64,000 bases of DNA, taken from the NCBI GenBank assembly GCA_947247005.1, contig OX365944.1, positions 5,282,501 to 5,346,500 of the forward strand, in the 5' to 3' direction. Positions 36,021 through 46,950 of the stretch are shown here, in pieces. The notes beneath the pieces are model-generated. The model saw only the letters and a program-made list of their open reading frames with translations. It searched no databases and was not told the DNA's origin. This DNA is from Spisula solida. Taxonomy: Eukaryota > Mollusca > Bivalvia > Venerida > Mactridae. The position numbers were made by a program, and so were the translations under genes. The stretch's first letter is position 1. Every line of letters begins with the position of its first letter.

Positions 36021-37460
36021 CCTTGCTGTGGAAAAGTATTTGGTGAGATTTACTCCTAGCCAAATATATCCTTTCCGCTACCATAGCGTACTAGTACACA
36101 GGCATCCCAGACTAAAGGATATTACGGGCCCAGGGTCGCGCACAGGTTTTTGGGCCCGCTGGACCCCTTTAAAGAGGGCTTTGAACGTATATTTTACAAA
36201 ACTGAAATTACTAGTCCTACCCACCATTGCGGTACGATTCCCTGTGGAATTGCATTAACATTTAGCGCCAAAAAGTAGGCCTGTCAAGCTAAGGTATAGG
36301 GACCATATGAATTTCTAATAGCCCCCCATGAAACACTGTGAATATGCACACAGAGGAATAGCCCTTTTTGTGAAGTATTTAGTTCATAATAAAACTGGCA
36401 GCTATTAAATAAAATAACTCTAATGCACAGGCTAACCAAATTCATACAGAAACGGCGGCTGTGCATGGCCATCCAAGCATGATACATATATAGAACGTGC
36501 CATGCCCAAAAAAGAAACTTCAAGCAGAAAGATGATTAAAAATCAAACAGTGTTGGCAGCACTCAACAGTGATAGCCGAGCACAGAAATACCACAGACCA
36601 CAACCTCGCGACACATTGCTTAAAATAAAACTGAACAAGAAAATGAAATTAAACCGCTGCTGGTCCAAGTTTCAATTATCAAAAAGCTAAAAGTCCTAGT
36701 TTAAGCTGGCAAAAATTCCTTAAATGTTTAAGAATTACTGTAAATGATGTTGGCTTAAGAACGAGCTCTCTGGCGAGATGTGATAGAGGACATATGTCCC
36801 AGAAGGGATAAAGAAGAATAAGTAAGCAAGAAAATAAGCAAGTACTTTGTAAATGATATAACGTTGCAGTCGCACAACTCACTTTTGATAGTGGTCAACA
36901 TATTTAAATATAAAACTATAGTATTTAACCGGTACAATTCTCAGACAGTTCAATGTCCCTGGGTATATTGTTGATGTGGCAGTAACATGTTGATCGAAAA
37001 TAAATACCGTGTGATCTATGTTAAGTTATATCAAAATAAAGACAACGTAATCTTGTTTTTTAGTCCCTGGTTAATTTATGTGTCTTTATTTTGACTGATA
37101 ATTTCCAACAAAACGGTTCGCGAAAATAGAAACTGCAAGCAGCAATGTTTGTACAAATTTCAATTTTGCAATAAATGTCAGTCGTACTTAGGTTAGCATG
37201 GTTGCCTTCCAAGCAGACAATCCGGGGTTGATTCAATAAATCACGGATTTTAATAAGGCCTTTTTGTATGGAACCTTGTTTTTACTAGCACACTACATTG
37301 TAATGAAAGCAACATTACTTCTATCGAAAATGGTATTACTTGACTGTATGCAGTCCCCATACGGGTTGTTATCTTACTCAATATCATGCATTGATACAAA
37401 TTATACATTTAGGGCATATTATAAATGAAATATGTTCAGAAAATCAACCGTAATTTTGAA
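36020..37460 (-). repeat. Inverted counterpart of 24.75-22.65 kb (module G and flank)
   Basis: GTTGGCTTAAGAACGAGC...GGCGAGATGTGATAG (36750-36790) pairs with 24270-24330. TAAAACTATAGTATTTAACC pairs with 24150-24175, and AAAGACAACGTAATCTTG with 23140-23160. 36100-36520 has no clear partner and shows no gene. Confidence 0.7.
37181..37250 (+). pseudogene. tRNA-Gly(UCC)-like pseudogene, inverted duplicate
   Basis: GGTTAGCATGGTTGCCTTCC followed by AAGCAGACAATCCGGGGTTG is a tRNA-Gly D-arm to T-arm stretch, and the sequence then decays. It is the partner of 22927-22999. Confidence 0.55.
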
Positions 37461-37479
37461 CATAAACTCGAATTTTATA

Positions 37480-38360
37480 TTAAAAAAAGCAAATGCCTTG
37501 AATGATTTTAAATTGAAAATCTTCCAGAGCTTTGCATTGCAACAATTTAACTCGTTTGTTTCATTTTTTATTCTGTATTTTACTGATAAATAAAAAACTG
37601 GAAATAACTATTTGCTTTCTTGATGAGTCTTCAACTAACTTCTATAAAAACATAACCTTGCATGGTATAATAGCTTTTTGCGCTGCCGCAGAAATAAAGC
37701 AATTTTCTTCTCAAAACAAAGTACACGTCCATTGCGATGTTACTGATGCTTACCTACAGTGCTCCTTTTAAGGTTTTATCGAAAGCGGAGTGCATACTGT
37801 TAGTATATATTAGCCGTCTGGAATTAGTTTTTCTTCACCGTAACGTCGTTCGTGAACTTGTCGCAAACTGTTTCTTTACAAAACCAATATCTACAAAAGA
37901 AAGCACGTATACTTGTACTGGTGGCATCGATAAACAAGCCTTTCGGTGCAAATATTGCCAATTTCTCTCTATTGCAAGCGTCGGATGAGGAACAATTATA
38001 TCTAAAAAGATTGAGAGATTCTGGTTTCTTCGGATATAACCGTACTTCAAGTAGACGTGAACACGTTCCATAACTTTACTAAGGTTTGAAGATTGTACAA
38101 AGACGATGTTATGATTTTGAAGTCATGCCAGGAGTATGTAAAAGAGCTGAGATTATCTGCATATTACTTTGTGTTATTTCTGAACTGATTTCTCTAGGAA
38201 AATGAAGAAGAGTAAGTGCATTAAAGGATTTAAAATTATAATCAAATGTAATAGTGAAATCAATTATTTTCTTAGACAGTGAAATCTGAGAGTTTGGTGT
38301 ATATTTGACTTTTGATTTAGATAAATTATTTCTCCAAAATTACGTAATTGAGGAGTACTT
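37480..38360 (-). repeat. Duplication module F, copy 3 (inverted)
   Basis: Reverse complement of 21240-20130. Relative to the left copy it carries a 1-bp insertion and an 8-bp deletion in the 37870-37910 stretch. These break the shared frame and argue against coding constraint. Confidence 0.75.
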
Positions 38361-38507
38361 TGTGAGCATGCGGAAATTAAAAAAACTCTATCAAATAAAA
38401 AAAACATAAAATTGAGTTCCAATGATCGCATATAAATGTAAATAAATGACAATAAACACAATTGTAGTGCACAAAGTTGATATGTTTTACCTTTCTATTT
38501 ATTTCAG

Positions 38508-38630
38508 GTATTAAATGTGGTAGGAGAAATGTTCAATTGTGAAGAATATGGGTGTACAATAAGTTACTACAATTGTTCGAATCCAGCTGATTATATAAAT
38601 ACAATATGTAGTGCATGTTTAGCTATATGA
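38508..38630 (+). CDS. Candidate small cysteine-rich terminal exon
   Basis: After a TTTCTATTTATTTCAG acceptor (AG 38506-38507) one frame reads VLNVVGEMFNCEEYGC, then TISYYNCSNPADYINTICSA and CLAI, stopping at TGA 38628-38630. Five cysteines in 33 residues resemble the style of the 17217-17501 exon. It is on the same strand as, and about 1.3 kb upstream of, the decayed duplicate of that exon. No counterpart was found in the left arm. Short length makes chance possible. Confidence 0.3.
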   Translation, partial: VLNVVGEMFNCEEYGCTISYYNCSNPADYINTICSACLAI

Positions 38631-38639
38631 AGTAGCTAC

Positions 38640-39030
38640 AATATCATTTGATTTCAATACGCAAATCAGGTTATTTTTACAATTTGTTGAAAAAAGAACG
38701 TTTGAGTAAATAACTCCAAAAAGGATGGTGACCCCTAACTTATATTTTATTAAACTGGTGTTCTACATTATTCTCAAACTATATGCAATTTTAAATTATT
38801 TTCGATCGTTAGGTATTTATTACGTTCAATTGCAAATCACACTTTTTTCCAAGGTGATGAGGTCACTATTTATCATATACAAACACTGAATGTCTTCACC
38901 AGGCAGCCGGTATAGTTGCAAATGTCAAAAGAAAAGACCATTGAACACAAAATATCATCCAGTATTCATAAAGGTGTAATATAATAAAAAATCTTAAAAT
39001 GAGTATGTTGGTGTCCTATATGCACAGAAG
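38640..39030. other. No gene recognised
   Basis: AT-rich segment of the inverted arm without a visible partner on the left. Confidence 0.4.
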
Positions 39031-40530
39031 ACAATTACACATCAAGTGAGATAAGTGGAGAAATACTTTAATACGCTTAGAACTATGAGTATCAACCCCA
39101 ATGCAGTGCAATGACAATTTACAATAAAAACTATTTTGTCATCAAATTGGACACATTTGCATTGTTGGAATTGTACTATATTTTAACTGTTATAAGAAAA
39201 TGTTGACCGATATCTTATGCTATGATATCGTTATCGTTACTCAGTATCCTTGAGTTTATTAACATTTGCAGTTGACACAACATTGCGAAATTGTTCTTTA
39301 AACATGTATATATGTATTTAGGGTCGGTGGCCTTTATTTAGGTAATACACTTACATACTTGTTAGAATTATATACAAGTTCATAATAGCTCATTAGTATT
39401 CTATCACTGAACATATATGTAGATCAAAAACCAATTAGTCTGGCCGCATATCCCTATAGTGGAATATAGCGATATATGTCACCGGGGGTAGCACACACGG
39501 ACATGGAGATATACATACCCCCGCCTCGGTGAGAAGTACAACAAGAGCATTAGAAACTTTCAATGTATGATTGTTCGAATCAGCTTAATAATTCATCTCT
39601 TAATTATGTGTATCCAAATCAAAACGTAATGAATAAATTGATTATATCATCCATGACTCAGAATTGTTGAAAAACTCCTACAAAATATAATATTACGATT
39701 TACATTGTGTATACTAGATAACATACTACAGAAGAAATTAGTTTTGAAACAAGTCCATTTCTGTCGGAATTCGTGTAAATATGCTTAACTGATTTAACAA
39801 AACAATACATTTCAAAATTCCAAATTTTAAACATACATTTTATTCTTCATTTCACATTATTCCTTTGATTATATCATGAATGTGTTCTCGTGTATTTCAG
39901 TATCGTTACTGCTCAGAAGGATGTTGTACTGTGCATACCATTTGATATGTTACCTCACGATAGTGTCTGTCCTGATGGTACTTGTGAGAAAGATATATGT
40001 ATGCCACTACAACATCCTTCTGATGTGGCTTTGCCTTTACATGCAGCATGAATTACAACCTGGGATATACAACGTGTCAATATAACCTAGATATTGGCAA
40101 GACATTGTGTAATGACACAAAGGGACATTCACTGATAAAACAGTTGAATTAGCAGATATGTATTACATGTGAAGATTTGATTACCACGTATTTCAAGCCA
40201 TATCAAAAGTCATGTACGAAAGACTAAATGCAAAGTTTGCCAGACAATCTTTATACTGTATACCATGGTTACTTTTCTATATACCAGAGTAAACTTATAT
40301 TTATTTAATGTTTGATGTTGGTTTTTAAAACATTTTATAACAGAACACAGATTAAATTACGTAACATTAAATACACGTAGTTGAATGATTATCAACAAAC
40401 ATGGTGTAACCCCACCAAAACTGTAAATGTATAGTTGTGCATTGTAATTTTCGGAATATTACTTTTGTGTAAATCTTATTAAATGAATTACAATTTTGCA
40501 TTTTCATTTCACGCGAGGGACGGGGTAATC
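39030..40530 (-). repeat. Duplication module E, copy 2 (inverted)
   Basis: Reverse complement of 19190-16830. It shares TTTAGGGTCGGTGGCCTTTA (39317), GGCCGCATATCCCTATAGTG (39441) and the cysteine-rich exon relic. Confidence 0.75.
39898..40153 (+). pseudogene. Decayed copy of the cysteine-rich exon
   Basis: The acceptor TGTATTTCAG and the start TATCGTTACTGCTCAGAAGG are kept. A deletion of 10 bp after GGATGTTGT shifts the frame relative to 17217-17501, a second gap removes the CTYG codons, and a third replaces the CNKNTRC region. The stop region (CAGTTGAATTAG) is still recognisable. So the right-arm copy is no longer an intact exon. Confidence 0.7.
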
Positions 40531-41700
40531 GAACATGTCGAGTAAAGGTCGAGTTGTTTACGATATATCGTTAAACTTTCTCACAAAACATCCATACAAG
40601 TATCAAAATACCATTCATATAATTATTCAATAATTCATGTGGGCATGTCTCCTAAGAAATTGCTTTTTTATTATGAAAAATAACTTAAACATATCATGTT
40701 TATACTTATAGAGCACCCTAGGTTGCCTCGCGATCAATATCTTGATCTTTGACCTCGACTCTAGATTTAAACCTTGCCCTCATAGGTTGCTCGGGCAACT
40801 CAGGTAAACTAATCGAAAACCATTTTGGAAAAGATCACATCGCACGACGGGAAAGTGACCCATCTACCCGAAAAAGCACAAATCATACACTAAGCGAATC
40901 GATAATAGTACTGTAAACCTAGAAATTATTTCGCGTGATTTACTTTCGTGACGTTTGCGAATGGTTGAATTTCGCGAAATTAAGTCGCCGCGAAAGTGTA
41001 AGTATTGGAACATTAGTATTGAAATTGCGGGAAACTTAAAACGCAAAACTTTGTAGTCGCGAATATGCCGACCATAGGCAAAACGCGAAAGTGAGTAAAT
41101 GTATTCGCAAAAGTAAATTGGCTTACATCGTACACTAAACAAGTCGATAATAGTATATCATACCACAACAATTAAAAATGGAATTGAAACATTTACAAGT
41201 ACTTTGGCAGTTGATCTCATAAATGAAGGAGACAAACCCTTGGGAAATAACTGAATTAAACTTAATCGTCTTAAATTGACAAAAACAATTTTCGAGAGAA
41301 TCACAACATTTCAAGTGCGATTTAATTTTGTCGCATCAATATAATATGATCATTACTGAACACAGTTAAGAATACACTCAAGGGAATAAACCTTTCAATA
41401 AATGTTCATTTTTTTAGATTGATAGTGAGCTATTGTATTATATCGGTGGTTTCTTCCAACAAGATTACACTGGCATATAGTCTGCCGACTATGACACTTG
41501 CCTTTGTTTACAAATAACAACAAAAAAATCCCACTGATTGGTTGAAAAAGTCGAGCAAACACTAATACTGTTTTGAGCATTGTATCGATTACAACGAATC
41601 ACACATAGCGGTGGTATAATAAACATACTAATATCCGAGAGCTGTTTGACTCCAGAAGCACTAAATACCGAACTTTATATACTCATTTACCATTAAACAA
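40530..41700 (-). repeat. Duplication module D, copy 2 (inverted)
   Basis: Reverse complement of 12105-10200, uninterrupted where the left arm carries the 12106-16830 insertion. It contains its own insertion at 40911-41130. Confidence 0.75.
40887..41154. mobile_element. TCGCG-rich insertion bounded by a 24-bp duplication
   Basis: ACACTAAGCGAATCGATAAT (then AGTA) at 40887-40910 and ACACTAAACAAGTCGATAAT (then AGTA) near 41131-41154 are imperfect direct copies. Module D has this tract only once (10927-10955). The 220 bp between them start CTGTAAACC and end GGCTTACA, and contain many TTCGCG/CGCGAAA motifs in both orientations. This is consistent with a MITE of the CTGTAAACC-end type. Confidence 0.55.
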
Positions 41701-42040
41701 ATTGTTAGAGAAGTCTCTATATCTCAATTACGACAACAATTTATCGTCCAAATTTGGAACTGTATTCATCTCTGTGATGTTGCTATCTGAAAAACGTTCA
41801 ATTCTGCAAGCATTTCCCATTAAATACTTATTAAACACTATAATCCAATGACATTGTTGTTTCAACAACGTCAATGAACTCATTATTGTAATGCTTCTAA
41901 CTTAGGGAGTGTTGTGTTCGGATGGAAATAGAGAAAACTGTGTTCCTGTTAAGACATTTGTGTATAACATCTCTAATCGCAGTCGCAATGGTGTAAATAT
42001 ATATAACACAGTGTACGATATAAATGAAGACATATGATAA
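41700..42040 (-). repeat. Duplication module C, copy 3 (inverted)
   Basis: Reverse complement of 10170-9840: AATTTATCGTCCAAATTTGG, CGTCAATGAACTCATTATTG and TAAATGAAGACATATGATAA correspond. Confidence 0.75.
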
Positions 42041-43540
42041 TGAGATGTATTTCGTGTTATGAAGTTGAAAACACATGTATAAGTTTTTCAGGGTACTAAT
42101 ATTTTTACTTGTATGGCGAAATGTGCATACGTGATGTAATTAACATATCGGCCATGACCTAATTATTAAACTTACAGTAGTAAATTTGTGTTTTCGTGGT
42201 TTTGTGAAGCAATGACATCATTTATAAAACACGTGTAACACGTGCAGGAGGAAATCTGACCCATGTAAAGGATGAAAACAAGCACGATATTGTCAGTCTT
42301 ATTCCACAACCAAATAAACCGGTGTTATAATTGTAAAATATTCAACGATTGATCGTTCGTCGCAGATAGACAAAATCTTCGCTAACAGGAGACGTCAAAG
42401 GTTGGCCATGTTCAGACAGATTAACAATAACTACGACGCAAGAAGAGCATTAGATTGCAGTGACGTCAATACCTAACAGATTCATGTGAAGTCACCAGCT
42501 AGCTGTTCATGTCAGGCATGCAAACGGCACTATTGTTTGTTATGAAATCTACCGGAATAGACAACCCACCACCGGAATGTATGGACGCCATTCTGACGTT
42601 GGCATACCGTTAACGCGACGTCATTGGTAGGGTTGGTTCGTCTCGGCATTTTTTATTGCATAACGATTCCAAGGAAATAAAATTACCATCTCCGTATGGA
42701 TTAAATAAACACACTAGAGTTTTCGTCGATAAACCAGCTTTCGGTCATTCTCGGGAGTAGAGGAGATGAGGAACAAAATGCCATCCAAGGTGCATGACCT
42801 TGAACAAATATTGAACAAAAATGGTATAGCATTCCCCTACTCGTTGATTTAAAGCTTCGTAACAGCAAAAGACAAACATATTCGACGGTAATGACTCCTT
42901 AAGGAGGGCATAATCGACATCACATTTCTTGTAATTTTTCTAATTGACCCCTGTCTCCTTACAAGTGACGGATTTCCGATAGAATGAAAATGTCCTGTAC
43001 TTAAAGGGTTAAATTTCAAAAGGAATGAAATGATCTTATGATTAAAAAACTTTCCTACTGTTAAAATTCATGCAACTACACGAAAACAAATAAACTTTTT
43101 GCTAAACCTTTTTCTATAAGTATAGTTTCAAGTGAACAGCAGTTGAACAGTAGTTGAATATGGGTCAGTCGGCGAACACTTGTATATTGCTGTACATATA
43201 TTTTACTTAGGATAACGTCAATTCCATGTGCTGACCAACAAACCATTAGTTGAGAATTACATTAATGGATCGACTGTTTTGATAATTCATGTATAAAATT
43301 TAAAACCTGAGCTGTAATGCACCAATGAAACAAACTAATGCTGTGGTTCCAAACCAAACTGGAAAAACTGTTGATGCCCTGATTATCAACAACATACACA
43401 CATTTAACTTGGCGGGATCGTAAACATAACTAGACTGTGCGGCCTCGCGGAAAATGCCGATATTAATGTGTTATGGTATAGCAAAGGGAATTTGACACGA
43501 TACTCGACCTTATATAAGCATCATTCAACAGCTGATATCG
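42040..43540. other. No gene recognised
   Basis: AT-rich; short frames only; no partner found in the left arm. Confidence 0.4.
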
Positions 43541-43740
43541 TGCCCGGTTGTGTGTTTTCATAAGCGGGGGGCATCACGAAGACGCTAGAGGTGTACTACA
43601 AACACAAATCCAAAGGACCAATATTGTACGATTTGCTCGCGTAAAATGATGTATTCAATGCAAGAACCTTGTAATATATTCATGCATAGAGGTCAGGATC
43701 ACGTCAAATTTTCCGTATTATGCATTAAATGTAGATTACA
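43541..43740 (+). repeat. Third copy of the LTR-like repeat
   Basis: TTCATAAGCGGGGGGCATCA followed by CGAAGACGCTAGAGG corresponds to the 13944 copy (CATGAGGGGGGGAATGTCAC and so on), continuing through GGACCAATATTGTACG and AAGAACCTTGTAATAT. It lies outside the large inverted-repeat pairing. Confidence 0.5.
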
Positions 43741-44064
43741 TGTGCCTTGTATAAAAAGCTCAGAATATTTAACATGGTATCCTTATGGTCAATATCAGTT
43801 TACATGTATATTATATCATAATCAAATATATTTTACCATACAGGCCTATTCAGCCATTCAGTGAATCTTGAAGATAGATTCCCTTGAGAACATTCGGTAT
43901 CGCAGTGGGTAAACCCTAATCGGCATCCATATAGCCGAGTCACCAATATAACGTAGGTTACGGTAATTTTCGTAACTCGGCCTACAACTGTCAGAGGGGC
44001 GCGGCTTATATGGCATACCTTGAGACTTCAAATACTAGATATTCTAACTGTTCTAACCATGTGC

Positions 44065-44590
44065 GGCATCCATACAATGTAGGTTTATTCTATGTGGTAT
44101 AAAATATTGTTATAGACATGTTAGGGCGGCATCCATTGAATGTAGGATCATTTTATGGTGTATATAAGGTTGTTTTAGACAAAGGACGGCATCCATAGAA
44201 TGTATGCTTAATCTATGTTGAATATAGTGCTGTAATAGAAAGGTTTGGGTGGCATCCATAGAATGTAGGTTTATTCTATGTTGTATAAAAGGTTGTTTTA
44301 GACATATAAGAACGGCATCCATATAATGTTTGTTTAATCTATGTTGTATATAATGTTGTTACAGGCATGTTAGGACGGCATCCATAGAATGTTGGTTTAA
44401 TCTATGTTGTATATAATGTTGTTATAGACATGTTAGGGCAGCATCCATTTAAAGTAGGTTTATTGTATGTTATATATAATGTTGTTATAGGCATGTTAGG
44501 GTGGCATTCATTGAAAGTAGGTTTATTCTATGTTGTATATAGTGTTGTTATAGGCATGTTAGGGCGGCATCCATAGAATGTTTATGTAAA
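44065..44590. repeat. 63-bp tandem repeat, about 8.3 copies
   Basis: GGCATCCATAGAATGTAGGT starts each unit. Starts are at 44065, 44128, 44188, 44251, 44314, 44377, 44440, 44503 and 44566, i.e. 63-bp spacing with one 60-bp unit. The period is a multiple of three, so frames stay open, but there is no evidence of translation. A single related GGCATCCATATAGCCGAG lies at 43921. Confidence 0.9.
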
Positions 44591-45020
44591 TAAACCATTT
44601 CACCTACAAATATATGCAGGTATATACCCTCTTTCAGCACACAACACGTTTGTCCCACGACAAGAGGTTGATTCGGCGGACAACCGAAGTCGAAATGATG
44701 TATATACATCCAATTAATCATGGCTCAGCAATACATCGCAAAACAGAAAATGACAAACGCAATATGAAACGAAATATATCCCATGTTCCCCATCTATCAT
44801 GTCATAGAGGCATTGAATGAAGTCTTTGTCTGAGATATAATCCGTATGTTTACAATTCTCACATCCATTTATTCACATTGAAGGTTTTATAGTAACAGAA
44901 GGGTAGATAATGTAACGAGAATGGCATCATAAACACCAAACAATCCATTGTTACAGGAATATTACTAGCACCAACAGTCTCGCTCGTAAATAATTATATC
45001 GAGAAGATATTTCGATTGTA
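44590..45020 (-). repeat. Duplication module A, copy 4 (inverted)
   Basis: Reverse complement of about 3200-2750: AACACGTTTGTCCCACGACA, ATGTTCCCCATCTAT, CACCAAACAATCCATTGTTAC and ATATCGAGAAGATATTTCGA correspond. This is the outermost right landmark of the inverted complex. Confidence 0.7.
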
Positions 45021-46355
45021 GACAGGAGCGTAGCGTGGACTAATTTGAACTTGTTCGAATGTGGGTTGGTGTGGAAGGGCGGTATGGAGGCCCTCCTCCG
45101 GGAAACTTTTGTATTGTATAATCGATCCTCATCAGGGAATAATAAAAAGAAATAATAACTTTTTGTATTTTTATTATTTTTTCTTTATAAGCCTGAGTTC
45201 CTGTTAATATATCAAGAACAAAGTAAATCTCTTTTCTGTCGCCTTGGAGACTAACATGCTCCTTCGAACTGCTCGTTTGTTCGCCACTCAGTTTAACTCT
45301 AAAACAGTTTAAGTTTACTGTCCAATGTGTAACCAAACCTAAAACCCTAACTGAAACCGAATATGTTCAACAAAAGCACCCATAGATGTTTAATACAGTG
45401 GTTTACCGATGAAAAGGGGGAATAACTGCCGTTGACTTTTAGTAAACAGATGACACCGAAATTGACGCTTCGGTAGAAACTTGATTATTCTAGTCTCGAT
45501 GAGCCTATTGAGGGTTCATTGAAGAGTTTGGTCGAGTAATGCAATGCTTTGTCAGCATACAAACATACCGGACTACTTAAGCGTTGTGACAGCTTGAAGG
45601 GACCGTAATCAAAGTGTCATATTGTATGTTCGCTAACGTTGAAGATACAAAGCACAAAGCACAAGCGATGCAGGTTGTTTACAGTGCTTAAATCATCTCG
45701 TTTGACGACTACTTTGGATGGGTATGTGAAGATAAATCCTATGGTCATGACCTAAATAGAAACCGCAGCAGTAAGTGTAGCATTTTGACTGTTTTGTTTT
45801 GAATTTCAAGTTACTTTCCTGAATCAGTGTATGTTAACTGTACACTATACTGTATAGATTCAGTAACACTGAAACCGTCCAGAAACGATAAACAATTGTC
45901 ACTAGCTAACTGGATTTGTGTCTGCAATGATTAGTGTGGAACTTTTGTATTAACTTAAACCGGAAACTAGCTTTACTAAAATTCTATCATTGTTTAACGG
46001 GTTGTGCCGGTATTGTTGAATGCCGAAAACAACCAAAAACAACCACAGATTGCCCAAAACATGATACGATCAACCGGTCAAACTCAGTCACATAAAATCA
46101 TTTCTACCATTAACAAATGCCAGAATAATTTCACATATCTAACCTGGGTAAGTGGTTCGAAATGGCAAGAAATGGTTTCATCAAGACAGCAAAAAGCACT
46201 CAGAAGATACGAACATTTCTGGGAACTTTTTGTGTGAAATTCAAACTGAAAATGGTCAAAGAACTCATAAACAGTTACAAAAGGCAAATAATTCTTCACT
46301 ATTTATTTTATACTCACTAATAATAAAACAGCAATTAATATGAAAGTATCATTTA
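45020..46355. other. No gene recognised
   Basis: Several 60-98-codon frames on both strands lack motif or context support. Confidence 0.4.
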
Positions 46356-46560
46356 CACTTTTTAAAGAGTATTTGTTGGTTTTGATGTTAGATGGAATTT
46401 TATTTCTGAAGTGATAACAGAAATCAAGATTTTCATAAGTGTCGTAACAACAAGTGATTCCTGTGATCGTGAACAAAAACTGATTTTCTGTTTATTGTGT
46501 GCTTCCATTTTCTCTTAAAATGGTACAGTAATTGGTTTAACTAAATGAATCACATTGAAA
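46355..46560 (+). repeat. Diverged single-arm copy of the 1.1-kb palindrome
   Basis: GTATTTGTTGGTTTTGATG, ATAAGTGTCGTAACAACAAG, CTGATTTTCTGTTTATTGTG and GGTACAGTAATTGGTTTAAC track 31440-31660 in order, with many substitutions. Confidence 0.6.
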
Positions 46561-46771
46561 TAAAAAAGCCATGTTGGGAATATGAAACATAGTCTAAAAC
46601 AGTGAAAATTATACACATGTTATGGTCACCGTTTTGAAACCATGAGTTATTGGGGGGGTTCATATAAGTCTCTATTATCCACCAATAATATAAGTTTGTT
46701 TCAATTGACAACGAGTGTTAGATACATCTAGCTTGTGTTCATGTAGCATTATTTTGTAATAACTGCAGTAA

Positions 46772-46950
46772 TCATAGCATCTTGAATGTCCATGTTATAC
46801 CAAGATCGCCCGTGGCTTCGTTGTACCCAGACCAAACGTCACGTGACAGTTTCTGCCATGTCTTCTCTGTTTCTAGAGCATTCATCACTGACTCTATGGA
46901 AGCTAAAGATGTTTCCGACAACAGACGGATAACGACCACAACGTGACCTC
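46772..46950 (-). CDS. METTL27-like: METTL27-like exon 5
   Basis: The acceptor TTTATTTCAG is followed by GAGGTCAC. The phase-1 entry completes a Gly codon, and the stop TGA is at 46774-46772. It encodes the final beta-strands (HVVVVIRLL) and the C-terminal WSGY...GITWTFKML. Confidence 0.88.

Noticed and set aside
44110..44322. Minus-strand frame with repeated HSMDA-type peptides
   Set aside because: A by-product of the 63-bp tandem repeat.
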